A stretch of DNA of 64,000 nucleotides from Clostridiaceae bacterium (GCA_910574345.1 CAJSZV010000001.1:105127-169126); one strand, 5' to 3'. Numbered from the stretch's first letter, positions 37,593-46,072 are shown. Numbers and translations: made by a program. The notes: generated by a model not told the origin, from the letters alone.

Positions 37593-37895
37593 ATGAATAA
37601 AAAGATTAAGACAGCAGCAGTGGATCATCTTTTTGAGGCCGTCTTAACTCTGGAAAGCGCAGAAGAGTGCTACGCATTTTTTGAAGATGTGTGTACGGTC
37701 AATGAGCTGCTGTCGCTTTCCCAGCGTTATGAGGTGGCCAGGATGCTCCGTGGCAAGAAGACTTATCTGGAGATCGCGGAAAAGACAGGGGCTTCCACGG
37801 CCACGATCAGCCGGGTGAACCGCTCTCTGAATTATGGCAATGACGGATATGACATGGTATTTGCCCGTCTGAATAAAGAAGATCAATCTGAATAA
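37593..37895 (+). CDS. YerC/YecD family TrpR-like DNA-binding protein
   Basis: 100 residues. The whole-length TrpR-fold motif includes CTVNELLSLSQRYEVARML and the helix-turn-helix TYLEIAEKTGASTATISRVN. Members are small transcription regulators conserved in Firmicutes with no agreed effector. It is preceded by its own promoter and followed by a bidirectional terminator, so it is monocistronic. Confidence 0.9.
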   Translation: MNKKIKTAAVDHLFEAVLTLESAEECYAFFEDVCTVNELLSLSQRYEVARMLRGKKTYLEIAEKTGASTATISRVNRSLNYGNDGYDMVFARLNKEDQSE

Positions 37896-37902
37896 AAAAT
37901 AT

Positions 37903-37938
37903 AAAAAAGAAATAGCCCCGAAAAGCTATTTCTTTTTT
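37903..37938. terminator. Bidirectional intrinsic terminator
   Basis: A 14-bp perfect stem, AAAAAAGAAATAGC with GCTATTTCTTTTTT, around the 8-base loop CCCGAAAA. Its A- and T-rich ends serve both the yerC-like gene on the plus strand and the convergent DUF1836 gene, whose last codons lie in the stem. Confidence 0.9.
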
Positions 37939-38612
37939 TTGCCGCTTGCCGGATGTTCTTTTTCAATCTGGTCAATGAGCAGTTCCATGAGCTGTTTTTT
38001 CAGATATACATCAAATCCCAGAGCGCAGATAAAGGAAAAAATCTGCAGATATTCCCGGTCATCCTGGGTCTGGCTCCGGCCGGCTCCGTCGGAGGAGGCT
38101 GTATCGCGGGCGGAAGCAGTGGTGTCAGGAAAGGTCTGCTGGGCGGAACGGAATTTGCGCATGATGTCTTCCTTCAGCCGCTTCATCTGCTCCTTTTCAA
38201 GAGAAAATATCTGGCGATAGATGTCTTCTAAAGACCAGTTGAAAGAATCTGCGTCGGCTTGGGAAGTGGTATGAAAATGGCCTTCCGTGACAGGATCGAA
38301 CAAGATTTCAATGTCATGAAAAGACAGCATGTTCTTAAAGTAATAGATAAAAATAAGCAGGAGAGTGTGCTCCTTGGTGTATTTTTTCTTTATAGGGGGA
38401 GGCAGCAGGTTATTCTTGGCATAATTGTTGATCATGGTTTTTGTGAGAACCTTGTCCTCCGGATAGCGCTTGGACTTTTCCAGCCGTTCATCCATGAAAG
38501 TGGTCAGCTGATCCATATAAAGAGGAATATCAGGAATCTGCTCCGGCTTTACATAGTCCAGGGCATCAAATCGGGAAAGAATTTCCCTGAGCAGTTCTTC
38601 ATTTAGTTTCAT
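37926..38612 (-). CDS. DUF1836 protein (MerR-like HTH)
   Basis: 228 residues. The N-terminal half (LYMDQLTTFMDERL, TKTMINNYAKNNLLPPPIKK, YTKEHTLLLIFIYYFKNMLS) is the DUF1836 domain, a MerR-like DNA-binding fold of Firmicutes. The second half is low-complexity and charged, ending in a GKKKK tail. It probably regulates transcription; targets are unknown. Confidence 0.85.
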   Translation of the reverse strand: MKLNEELLREILSRFDALDYVKPEQIPDIPLYMDQLTTFMDERLEKSKRYPEDKVLTKTMINNYAKNNLLPPPIKKKYTKEHTLLLIFIYYFKNMLSFHDIEILFDPVTEGHFHTTSQADADSFNWSLEDIYRQIFSLEKEQMKRLKEDIMRKFRSAQQTFPDTTASARDTASSDGAGRSQTQDDREYLQIFSFICALGFDVYLKKQLMELLIDQIEKEHPASGKKKK

Positions 38613-38781
38613 GTCGTCACCTCATTGTATCTATTATATAGTTTTGGAAACCGGATAGCAAGAGGAAAATTGTTTTTATGACAGGGAGATTAGTTGCTGC
38701 CTATGGGAGGGGCATCTTCTTGCCCGTCTTCGACGGACAAAAACTGGGGTGTTCGTCCGATGCGGAAAAACGGAGGTTATG

Positions 38782-39522
38782 ATGAATAAAAAAATATTGC
38801 TGGTGCATGGTTTTATGCACTCCTCTGCCAGATATAAAAGACTGAAGACAGACCTGGAAGCAATGGGAGACTGTGAAGTCACGCTTTATGAGCTGCCCGG
38901 TTTCGGAGATACGCCGGCGTCTTCATGGCGTCATGTATTGGAGCAGGATGCTGATAAGATAAAAGGCGAACTGGCGGCAGGGGATTATGATTATGCAGTG
39001 GGCCATTCCATGGGAGGCAATGTTCTGCTGCGCGCCATGGACGGCAGGAGATGGAGGACAAGGGTGATACTTCTGAGCCCGGAGTATGGCGGAATTCCTT
39101 TATTAAAACCATGCACTCCCTTTATGCCGGTTCTTCCCCTGGTATTTTTGCTGCTGAAGGTGCCCTGTGCCCTGACGTCTTTTCTCATAAAAACCATGGC
39201 TCTTTTTACGGTGAATCGCTGGACTCAGATTGATGAGCGCATCGTGGCGGATGCAAGGAAAGCTTCTCCCATGACAGCCGCAGGGGCCATGTTCGAACTG
39301 ACATGGGACAAGTGGCGGGTTAGAAACTGGAAGAGCAAAGAAGTGGTTTTGATTCTGGGCGAGAAAGACAGGATCATCAGGCGGGAGAAAATGAAAAAAT
39401 TGCAGAAGGATCTGGGGAAATGTTCTGTATATTATATAGAAGGAATCGGTCACACGGCTGTGTCGGAGGACTATGACCGGCTCCTTAAACTGCTGACACG
39501 TATTTTGGTCCGCCACATATGA
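38782..39522 (+). CDS. Alpha/beta hydrolase
   Basis: 246 residues. LLVHGFMHSSARY holds the oxyanion HG motif, VGHSMGGNVLL the nucleophile elbow (GHSMG), ILGEKDRI the acid, and EGIGHTAVSEDY the histidine. The cap region has a hydrophobic segment (PFMPVLPLVFLLLKVPCALT) that could touch membrane. The substrate is unknown. GGAGG lies a few bases upstream of a double ATG; the second was chosen. Confidence 0.85.
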   Translation: MNKKILLVHGFMHSSARYKRLKTDLEAMGDCEVTLYELPGFGDTPASSWRHVLEQDADKIKGELAAGDYDYAVGHSMGGNVLLRAMDGRRWRTRVILLSPEYGGIPLLKPCTPFMPVLPLVFLLLKVPCALTSFLIKTMALFTVNRWTQIDERIVADARKASPMTAAGAMFELTWDKWRVRNWKSKEVVLILGEKDRIIRREKMKKLQKDLGKCSVYYIEGIGHTAVSEDYDRLLKLLTRILVRHI

Positions 39523-39606
39523 TAGATTATCATGGGAAATATTTTGTCGGAGCCCCGGTTCATGAATCTGGGGTATGACAGTGTTTCTTAGATGGGAGGT
39601 GTCAGC

Positions 39607-40374
39607 ATGAAATCAAAACTGGAGGTAGAACACCTCTGTTATTCTTATCATACCTTGGAGGGCGAGACAAAGGCCCTTTCGGATATATCCTTTGATGTGA
39701 GAGACGGGGAGTTTTACGCCATAGTAGGCCCTTCGGGCTGTGGAAAATCCACGCTCTTGTCCCTTCTGTGCGGCCTGATTGAACCGGAGGAGGGGAAGAT
39801 ACGGATTGACGGAGTCGAACGAAGAGACAGCCATGCAGCTATCGGCTATATGCTGCAGAGAGATCATCTGTTTGAATGGAGAACGATTTTTAATAATGTA
39901 ACCCTGGGCCTGGAGATTCAGAAGAGACTGGATGAGAAAGCGAAAGAGGAATTAAGGGCAATGCTTAAAACTTACGGATTGTCTCAGTTTCAGGAATCCA
40001 AACCGGCTCAGCTGTCCGGCGGTATGAGACAGAGGGCGGCACTGATCCGTACCCTGGCTTTAAAGCCGGATATTTTGCTTTTAGATGAACCCTTTTCCGC
40101 CCTGGACTACCAGACGAGGCTGGAAGTGTGCGACGATATCAGCACTATCATCCGCACGCAGAAAAAGACGGCATTGCTAATCACCCATGATTTGTCGGAG
40201 GCCATCTCCGTGGCTGACCGGATTTTAATTTTAAGCAGCCGTCCGGCAAGAGTAAAACATGTTTTGGAGATTCATTTTGACAAAGAGTATGACCGGCCCT
40301 TGTCCAGGCGGAATGCTCCTGAATTCTCCGCCTATTTTAATGAATTATGGAAGGAGTTGAAGACCCATGACTGA
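39607..40374 (+). CDS. ABC transporter ATPase, nitrate/sulfonate/taurine type
   Basis: 255 residues. GPSGCGKSTLLSL is Walker A, AQLSGGMRQRAAL the signature, DILLLDEPFSALD Walker B, and LLITHDLSEAIS the switch histidine. It belongs to the SsuB/NrtD/TauB group importing organic sulfur, nitrogen or thiamine-precursor compounds. It overlaps the permease gene by 8 bp. ATG 39607 has GGGAGG upstream. Confidence 0.92.
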   Translation: MKSKLEVEHLCYSYHTLEGETKALSDISFDVRDGEFYAIVGPSGCGKSTLLSLLCGLIEPEEGKIRIDGVERRDSHAAIGYMLQRDHLFEWRTIFNNVTLGLEIQKRLDEKAKEELRAMLKTYGLSQFQESKPAQLSGGMRQRAALIRTLALKPDILLLDEPFSALDYQTRLEVCDDISTIIRTQKKTALLITHDLSEAISVADRILILSSRPARVKHVLEIHFDKEYDRPLSRRNAPEFSAYFNELWKELKTHD

Positions 40375-41098
40375 GCCTTCCCTGTCCCAGCAGGAGTTTA
40401 TTGAGAGGGAGAGATATCATAGAAATAAGGTTCGTATCTGCCGGATCATGCTTTTGGTCCTGCTTCTGGCACTGTGGGAATTGTGCGCCAGTCTTCATAT
40501 GATTGACGCTTTTATATTCAGTTCTCCAAGGAGGATTGGCTCCTGCTTTATTAAAATGGCAGCGGACGGAAGTATTTTCCTTCATGTTGGCGTGACCTTG
40601 TGGGAGACTTTGGTAAGCTTCTTTCTGGTGGTGACAGTGGGAGTGGCAGCGGCAGTGGCTTTGTGGGCCAGCCGCAGCCTTTCGGAGATTCTGGAACCTT
40701 ATCTGGTTATGCTGAACAGTCTTCCCAAATCTGCCCTGGCTCCCCTTCTCATCGTGTGGCTGGGCAACAACATGAGGACCATTATTGTGGCGGCAGTGTC
40801 TGTGGCAGTCTTCGGGTCCATTCTCACGCTGCATACGGGATTTATGCAGACAGACCCAGACAAGATACGTCTGATTCAGTCCCTGGGGGGAACAAAAAAG
40901 GATATCCTTTTAAAAGTGCTGATTCCCTCATCCGTTCCCCTGATTATCAGCAACATGAAAGTGAATGTGGGGTTGTGCCTTGTGGGCGTGATTATCGGAG
41001 AATTTCTCTCAGCCAAAGCGGGTCTGGGATATCTGATTATCTATGCATCTCAGGTCTTTACCTGTGAGTACCCTCTGACAGGAAAGACCATGGATTAG
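40367..41098 (+). pseudogene. ABC transporter permease (SsuC type), 5' part, interrupted by an element
   Basis: This reads as a normal SsuC/TauC-type permease through the EAA-like loop (IRLIQSLGGTKKDILLKVL) to LIIYASQVF (41057). After that the sequence leaves the family and stops after 12 foreign residues. The missing last helix (MDMLVMSIVILCIVSTVLYQ) is found at 44751-44848, beyond a serine-recombinase element. Joining base 41060 to 44751 gives a continuous frame of 263 residues, the usual family length. The gene is therefore split, not decayed. Confidence 0.9.
41055..41083 (+). repeat. attL-like left junction
   Basis: TCTTTA core followed by the inward half-site TGTGAGTAC...TGACAGGA. The left flank is permease sequence. 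The predicted central dinucleotide is the TT at 41057-41058. Confidence 0.8.
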
Positions 41099-42645
41099 AT
41101 AAGCCGGAAGCATATGACGGCTAAGACGCCTATGATGATCACCAAAGCACTGCCCAGAAGGAGCTTTTCTATATTACTGTCCCTGCCGGTTTTGTGGATT
41201 CCTGTATCCATCAGAACACCCCAGGGACTGCGAATATCCATTCTTGATAAATATGAAGAATTCTGCCGGTTTCCCATGGCCCATAAAAAGGTCTCCCAAT
41301 CTTTTTTAAGAATGTTGATTCCAAGGGCAAATTCCTTTTCCGGACTTAGGTTTTTTGACATGGCCCGGAAAAAGCCGGATTCTTTGGCATACTGAGGGGA
41401 TTTCTGATAGGAGGGGTCCCGCTGTTTTTTTCGAAATTCTGTGTAGGCATAGTTCTGTCCGTCCTCAATGGCTTTCTGGGGATTCTGCATTTGCTTATAA
41501 GCAGTTAGGGTGTGGTAATATACGTTGGAAGCGCCCTTTCGGCTTATGTACTGATTGATGATTTTTTCAATGGCGTTCTGAAGAGGAAAGGTAATGGAAG
41601 CGTCTTGTCTGCTCTGGGCGGCATATACCTGCCCTTTGATGGACATGACGGCGGCCAGGAGTCCTGTTACCTCGTCGTTTCTGGCGCTGATGCCGGGATT
41701 CTTGAACAGATTGCCCCTGCCTGTTATGTGTGCGGCAAATCCGTTGGCTCTCTCCAATTCTCTGCCGGAAAAAGAGATGCTTCCGCTTCGTTTAAAGGTG
41801 TTTTCGGGGGTGCCTTTTCTTGCATTGCCGATGATTTCCTTTCTCTGTCTGATCTGCTCTTTCCAGGAATTCGCGTGTGTGTTATAGGCCTGCTGAAACC
41901 GTATATTTTGTTTCCCGGAGGATTGATAGATCATGCCATTTTGCCCGGAACCTGCAGGGGAGTGTCTGCCTGCGGGGCCTGTGTAGAGGGATGGCTGGAA
42001 GGGGACGCCTTTCCCGGAGAAAGCGGGTGAGACAAAAAGGGCATGTGCGGCCTGGGGAGAGATGGATTTTCCGGCAGTCTGTCTGTAAAGGCCGGATCGG
42101 ATGCTGTCTAAGGCAGAGGTTTGACCGGATTCTTCCAGGAGCGCCACAAGCTGCTTTAGATTCTCATCCATGAGAAGGTTTAGCTTTTCGGCCAGCAGGG
42201 CGTCCAGGCGGGCCAATTGTTCTGTGAGATTTTCTCCCTCCGCATATTTTAAAGCAGCCTCAAGGAGGGCAAGATACAGCTTTGACAGTTGTTCAAGCTG
42301 GGTGGGGAGAGCAAGACTGGGATCAGGCTGCCATTCCAAAAGAGATTCCCAGTCCTTTTTTTCCATCTCCAGGATCCATCTGAGGATATCTTTGGCGGAA
42401 ATTGTTCCGTCAGAGAGAAAACGGCTGCGGGTTTCAGAGATCTCCGCTGTGTCTTTGGAATGGTCCTGTTCTTCATCCTTGTCAGAAGACCGGACTTTTT
42501 CACGCTGTTCCATAACCTCTCTGGAAATTCCCTTAAGCAGCGCTTCGCCGCTCTTTAATTCTGCCTGCTGTTTGGCAAACTGAAGCTCTTTTTCTGTAAC
42601 GGCAGCGGCTTCGGGGGCCGTACCGGTCACATTCATATTGGACAT
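41095..42645 (-). CDS. Element cargo: 516-residue tail-anchored protein of unknown function
   Basis: No family recognised. The protein has a charged N-terminal region (about 1-85), a helical leucine-rich segment (about 90-190), a Gly/Ser/Gln-rich middle (about 195-340), a helical segment with repeated aromatic residues (about 340-480), and one C-terminal membrane helix (KLLLGSALVIIIGVLAVICF) followed by RLI. It would be anchored in the membrane with the bulk in the cytoplasm. It is convergent with the permease fragment and its stop is 12 bp inside the left half-site, so it belongs to the element. Gene length and composition look like a real gene. Confidence 0.75.
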   Translation of the reverse strand: MSNMNVTGTAPEAAAVTEKELQFAKQQAELKSGEALLKGISREVMEQREKVRSSDKDEEQDHSKDTAEISETRSRFLSDGTISAKDILRWILEMEKKDWESLLEWQPDPSLALPTQLEQLSKLYLALLEAALKYAEGENLTEQLARLDALLAEKLNLLMDENLKQLVALLEESGQTSALDSIRSGLYRQTAGKSISPQAAHALFVSPAFSGKGVPFQPSLYTGPAGRHSPAGSGQNGMIYQSSGKQNIRFQQAYNTHANSWKEQIRQRKEIIGNARKGTPENTFKRSGSISFSGRELERANGFAAHITGRGNLFKNPGISARNDEVTGLLAAVMSIKGQVYAAQSRQDASITFPLQNAIEKIINQYISRKGASNVYYHTLTAYKQMQNPQKAIEDGQNYAYTEFRKKQRDPSYQKSPQYAKESGFFRAMSKNLSPEKEFALGINILKKDWETFLWAMGNRQNSSYLSRMDIRSPWGVLMDTGIHKTGRDSNIEKLLLGSALVIIIGVLAVICFRLI

Positions 42646-42737
42646 ATCATTTTCCCTCTCTGTGCTAAAGAAACGGGTTCTTATAACATATATCGGCTTA
42701 AACGGCCATATTCTTATAAAAAAACGGAACCAGTGAT

Positions 42738-42902
42738 ATGGACAATATGGTTTTCAGACAGGACGGGGAGGAGAGGGATGCAGCGTCAAATCAGGAGGAG
42801 ACAGCCTTCCTTGGCTGTGTGGCCAGGTATCTTGTGAGAGAAAAACTGATAAATCCCCAGGAGCAGCTTATCTTTCTTTCTCTTTTAAAGGAGGAAGCGT
42901 AG
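42738..42902 (+). CDS. 54-residue protein upstream of the recombinase (SHOCT-like end)
   Basis: A short ORF, ATG 42738 to TAG 42902, that ends immediately before the recombinase start at 42903. The C-terminal LINPQEQLIFLSLLKEEA resembles the short helical SHOCT-type motif often found next to clostridial recombinases. The recombinase ribosome-binding site (AAAGGAGG) lies within its last codons, so the two are coupled. Its own ribosome-binding site is weak. It could be a directionality or control factor; that is inference. Confidence 0.6.
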   Translation: MDNMVFRQDGEERDAASNQEETAFLGCVARYLVREKLINPQEQLIFLSLLKEEA

Positions 42903-44699
42903 ATGATATTGTCTCGTGCAGTGATCTATTGCCGATGCAGCACAGAGGAGGAAAGCCAGACAGATGCCCTCTGCAAGCAGATATGGGAAAGCGAGGCATG
43001 TGTCAGAGACCATGGCTGGCTTCTGGCGGACAGGTATGTGGAGCTGAAAAGTGGCACAACTACAAGGGGAAGGGACGAATATAACCGGCTTTTTCATGAT
43101 CTTGTGACTGACAAGTTCGAGATTATCGTTATCAAAAGCCAGGATCGCCTTATGCGCAATGTGAAGGACTGGTATCTGTTTCTGGACCGGATGCTGAGCC
43201 ATGGAAAACGCCTGTTCATGTACATAGAGCAAAAATTTTATACTGCCGACGACGCCCTGATTACCGGCATCAAGGCCATACTGGCGGAAGAGTACAGCCG
43301 GGAATTAAGCAAGAAAATAAACAATGCCCACAAAAACCGCCAGAAAAACGGAGGGAGAGCCATGCTGACTTCCCGGACATTCGGGTTTCTTAAGCTGCCT
43401 GACGGAACGGCGGCAGTGGCAGAGGAGGAGGCCGGGATCATCCGGCAGATCTATGAGTACAGCGCAGCCGGATACGGAAGCCGCAGGATTGCCGGCCTGT
43501 TTCGGGAACAGGGGTATGTAAAGAGGACGGGAAATGCCCTGACAGCCACCTGTGTGACAAGGATTATCCGCAATCCTCTATACAAAGGAACTATGGTGAT
43601 GAACAAGCTCCATTATGATTTTGAAACAAAAAAAAGAATGAAGGTCCCGGAGGAACAATGGATCTTAAGGGAGAAAGCGGTGCCTGCCATTGTGGATGAA
43701 AGGCTGTGGGAGGCGGCGAACCGGGCCATGACAGACCGGGCGTCGCGGCATGGCCAGGACAGAACCGTCCCAAAAGTCAGCTTTGGGGGGCAGTATGATC
43801 TGTCCGGGAAGCTGGTCTGCAGCCAGTGCGGGAAGCCTTATTACCGCACATGGAGGTATGGCGGCGGCAGGGACAAGAGGATCATCGAATGGAAATGCAG
43901 CACCTATCTGGAAAAAGGAAGGCAGGACCGGGGAGGATGCAGGGGGGCTCACTTAAGGGAAGAGACCATCCTTGCTGTCCTGGAGCAGGCCTGCGGCGCC
44001 TATGGCGATTTGGGAAGGAGGGAGAAGGACAGGATCATAGACCGCACGATCCGGATTCTCAGGGAAGCATTTGACCGTATGCCCGGCAGGGAGAAGTGGG
44101 AGAAGCTGGAAAAGGAAGAAAAACGGCTGGAGGAACAAAAAGATGTTCTTCTTACAAAGCTTCTGGAGGGCGTGATCCCTGACAAGGATTACCGGAAAAA
44201 ACATGATGAACTGGAGAAGGAGCTGACCAGGCTTAAGGCGCAGAAAGAAGGAATTCAACAGAGAGAAGAGGAGAGACGGAATCCGGAACAGAGAATAGAA
44301 GCCATAAAGGACTGGCTGGAAAAAGAAGGGGTCAAAAAGGCCGGGGCGGCCAGAAGGATGGAGGATATCCAAAGAGTCCGCGTACATGAATGGCAGCTGG
44401 AGATATTGCTGTCAGGAGGCAGGACCTTGTGGGCGGACTATCCCTTCGGGCCGGAAACCGACAGGGGAAGATACTTGGACCGCAGGAGAATTATGGAGCT
44501 GCTTAAGGAAAACCCCTCCCTGACTGCAGGGAAGCTGGCAGACCGGATGGGACGCTCCGGGTATATGGTGAGGAACCGTATGGTGGAGTTGACCAGGGGA
44601 GGATATATCCGGTTTCATGGGCGGGGAGGCCGCGGGATGTGGGAGGTTGTAAAAGAGCTTCCGGATAAAGAAGAAAGCATGAGGGCCGGCGGCCTGTAG
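42903..44699 (+). CDS. Large serine recombinase
   Basis: 598 residues. The N-terminal resolvase domain has the catalytic serine in CRCSTEEES (Ser13, Arg11) and the DRLMRN arginine block near 80. A recombinase domain spans about 160-275. The zinc ribbon has CSQCGKPYY and WKCSTYLEKG. A coiled coil covers about 390-470, the usual place for synapsis control. An extra C-terminal winged-helix-like module (IMELLKENPSLTAGKLADRM) is seen near 535-590, uncommon for the family. It probably catalyses integration and excision of the 3.7-kb element. Confidence 0.92.
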   Translation: MILSRAVIYCRCSTEEESQTDALCKQIWESEACVRDHGWLLADRYVELKSGTTTRGRDEYNRLFHDLVTDKFEIIVIKSQDRLMRNVKDWYLFLDRMLSHGKRLFMYIEQKFYTADDALITGIKAILAEEYSRELSKKINNAHKNRQKNGGRAMLTSRTFGFLKLPDGTAAVAEEEAGIIRQIYEYSAAGYGSRRIAGLFREQGYVKRTGNALTATCVTRIIRNPLYKGTMVMNKLHYDFETKKRMKVPEEQWILREKAVPAIVDERLWEAANRAMTDRASRHGQDRTVPKVSFGGQYDLSGKLVCSQCGKPYYRTWRYGGGRDKRIIEWKCSTYLEKGRQDRGGCRGAHLREETILAVLEQACGAYGDLGRREKDRIIDRTIRILREAFDRMPGREKWEKLEKEEKRLEEQKDVLLTKLLEGVIPDKDYRKKHDELEKELTRLKAQKEGIQQREEERRNPEQRIEAIKDWLEKEGVKKAGAARRMEDIQRVRVHEWQLEILLSGGRTLWADYPFGPETDRGRYLDRRRIMELLKENPSLTAGKLADRMGRSGYMVRNRMVELTRGGYIRFHGRGGRGMWEVVKELPDKEESMRAGGL

Positions 44700-44721
44700 G
44701 GAGATGCCGGGTTCTATCCAA

Positions 44722-44750
44722 TCCTGTCACCCCGTACTCACACCTCTTTA
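44722..44750 (-). repeat. attR-like right junction
   Basis: TCCTGTCA...GTACTCACA then TCTTTA; the mirror image of the left half-site. To its right the permease reading frame resumes. Confidence 0.8.
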
Positions 44751-44848
44751 AAATGGATATGCTGGTAATGTCTATCGTGATTCTGTGCATTGTGTCCACG
44801 GTTCTCTATCAGGCCATTGCCATACTGGAAAAACGGGTTTTGTCATAG
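44751..44848 (+). pseudogene. ABC permease 3' part, stranded by the element
   Basis: Encodes AA of a split lysine codon, then MDMLVMSIVILCIVSTVLYQ and AIAILEKRVLS, the last helix and tail typical of SsuC-type permeases. In frame with 40367-41060 when the element is removed. Confidence 0.9.
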
Positions 44849-44852
44849 AATA

Positions 44853-44887
44853 AAAAGGTGGGCTCCTATAAAAGGGAGTCCACCTTT
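44853..44887. terminator. Bidirectional terminator after permease
   Basis: AAAAGGTGG(G)CTCC and GGAG(T)CCACCTTTT pair around TATAAAAG, with A-rich and T-rich ends on either side. It can end transcription of the permease (plus) and of the DUF3842 gene (minus), whose final codons it overlaps. Confidence 0.8.
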
Positions 44888-45270
44888 TCGCATACAAGAC
44901 GGATATATTCGCCCAGGCTTGAATCACTGCAGCCTGCAATATAGTGGTTGCAGCGGTTCACGGGTATGAGAATTTTGTAGGCTTTGCTTGCGCCGACGGC
45001 ATGGGCGATGGCAGGAGTGATCTCCCCAAGAAGGGCATCGGCAAAGACAATCCCTATGGGGCCGATAATCACATCGGAATCTCTGGCATTGACAATACAG
45101 GGATTTTCTCCCGTAGCTCCGTAATCGGCCCCTGCTTTTAACATGGCGGCCGTGGCGATGGAATTGGTACCAATGGCATACAATTCCAGGTTGGGGTGAC
45201 TCCTTTTCAGCTGCTCAATGACGGTTTTTCCCATCCTTCCGCCCTGTCCGTCGATAATCGTAATCTTCAT
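44866..45270 (-). CDS. DUF3842 protein
   Basis: 134 residues. The N-terminal TIIDGQGGRMGKTVIEQL is a Rossmann-like glycine-rich loop, and GPIGIVFADALLGEITPA is the family's conserved centre. DUF3842 is widespread in Clostridia with no assigned role. A terminator overlaps its end. Confidence 0.85.
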   Translation of the reverse strand: MKITIIDGQGGRMGKTVIEQLKRSHPNLELYAIGTNSIATAAMLKAGADYGATGENPCIVNARDSDVIIGPIGIVFADALLGEITPAIAHAVGASKAYKILIPVNRCNHYIAGCSDSSLGEYIRLVCEKVDSLL

Positions 45271-45386
45271 AGAGAGAATCCTTTCTGAATATGATAGTTT
45301 CTATTTTAAACGGCGGAAAGAGGCATGTCAAGTTTTGGCGGGGGTTGGGTATTGTTTTCGGTGAAGGAAAAGATTAGAAAAAATGC

Positions 45387-45415
45387 TTGCAAATGTCATA
45401 TTCCAGTGCTATACT
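45387..45415 (+). promoter_or_regulatory. Sigma-A promoter of the rimP-nusA-infB operon
   Basis: TTGCAA (45387-45392), 17-bp spacer, TATACT (45410-45415), with TG one base upstream of the -10 (extended -10). It lies 162 bp before the rimP start, leaving a structured leader. Confidence 0.7.
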
Positions 45416-45445
45416 ACATACGATAACATGATATATTGACTGATG

Positions 45446-45473
45446 AAGAGTGGGCGTGAGTCCACTCTTTCAT
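45446..45473 (+). promoter_or_regulatory. Leader hairpin upstream of rimP, possible attenuator
   Basis: AAGAGTGG (45446-45453) pairs with CCACTCTT (45462-45469), followed by a T-rich stretch. The position, 30 nt after the promoter, fits an attenuator or leader structure acting on NusA-operon expression. Confidence 0.45.
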
Positions 45474-45577
45474 TTCTGTCATGGGAAGATACGGCCAGGG
45501 GCTTTGTGGAGCAGGTGTCCTGTGAAGAATGTTCAGTCATATGAAAAGGACAGCAGCAGAAAGAGAGGTGATGCCGG

Positions 45578-46045
45578 ATGACAAAAAGAGAGATGTATGA
45601 GGCAAGGACGGAGGAATTCCTCCTTCCCTTAGTGGCACAACATCATTTTGAACTGGTGGATGTGGAGTATGTGAAAGAGGGGACCAGCTGGTACTTAAGA
45701 GCCTACATTGATAAAGAGGGTGGGATCGCCGTTGATGACTGTGAAGTGATCAGCCGGATTTTAAGTGACTGGCTGGACAAGGAAGACTTTATCGACGACA
45801 GCTATATTCTGGAAGTGAGTTCTCCGGGGCTGGGAAGGCCCTTAAAGAAGGATAAGGATTTTGCCAGGAGCATAGGAAAAGAAGTGGACATAAAGCTGTA
45901 CCGGGCAAGGAACAAAGAGAAAGATTTCACAGGTATCCTTAAAGAATATGATAAGGACACCGTTACCATTGAACTTGAGGATGAAAGCAGAGAGACATTT
46001 GAGCGCCGGGAGATTGCACTGATTCGTTTAGCATTCGATTTCTAA
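45578..46045 (+). CDS. rimP: Ribosome maturation factor RimP
   Basis: 155 residues. ELVDVEYVKEGTSWYLRAYI and YILEVSSPGLGRPL are the family hallmarks (N-terminal alpha/beta and C-terminal SH3-like domain). It aids 30S subunit maturation. First gene of the operon leading to nusA, with an AGAGAGGTG site. Confidence 0.97.
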   Translation: MTKREMYEARTEEFLLPLVAQHHFELVDVEYVKEGTSWYLRAYIDKEGGIAVDDCEVISRILSDWLDKEDFIDDSYILEVSSPGLGRPLKKDKDFARSIGKEVDIKLYRARNKEKDFTGILKEYDKDTVTIELEDESRETFERREIALIRLAFDF

Positions 46046-46072
46046 TTAAGAAGATAGTTGGAGGATAAAGAA

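Larger units (their letters stand above)
41055..44750 (+). mobile_element. 3.7-kb serine-recombinase element interrupting an ABC permease gene
   Basis: Both ends carry TCTTTA (41055-41060 and 44745-44750), one copy of which belongs to the permease. Just inside, the ends are inverted relatives. The left end has TGTGAGTAC (41063-41071) and TGACAGGA (41076-41083). The right end has the reverse complements GTACTCACA (44734-44742) and TCCTGTCA (44722-44729). Joined as a circle they form a dyad about 50 bp long centred on TCTTTA, the layout of attP for large serine integrases. The element holds three genes: a cargo gene (minus strand), a 54-residue ORF and the recombinase. Removal restores the permease frame. 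Confidence 0.9.
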
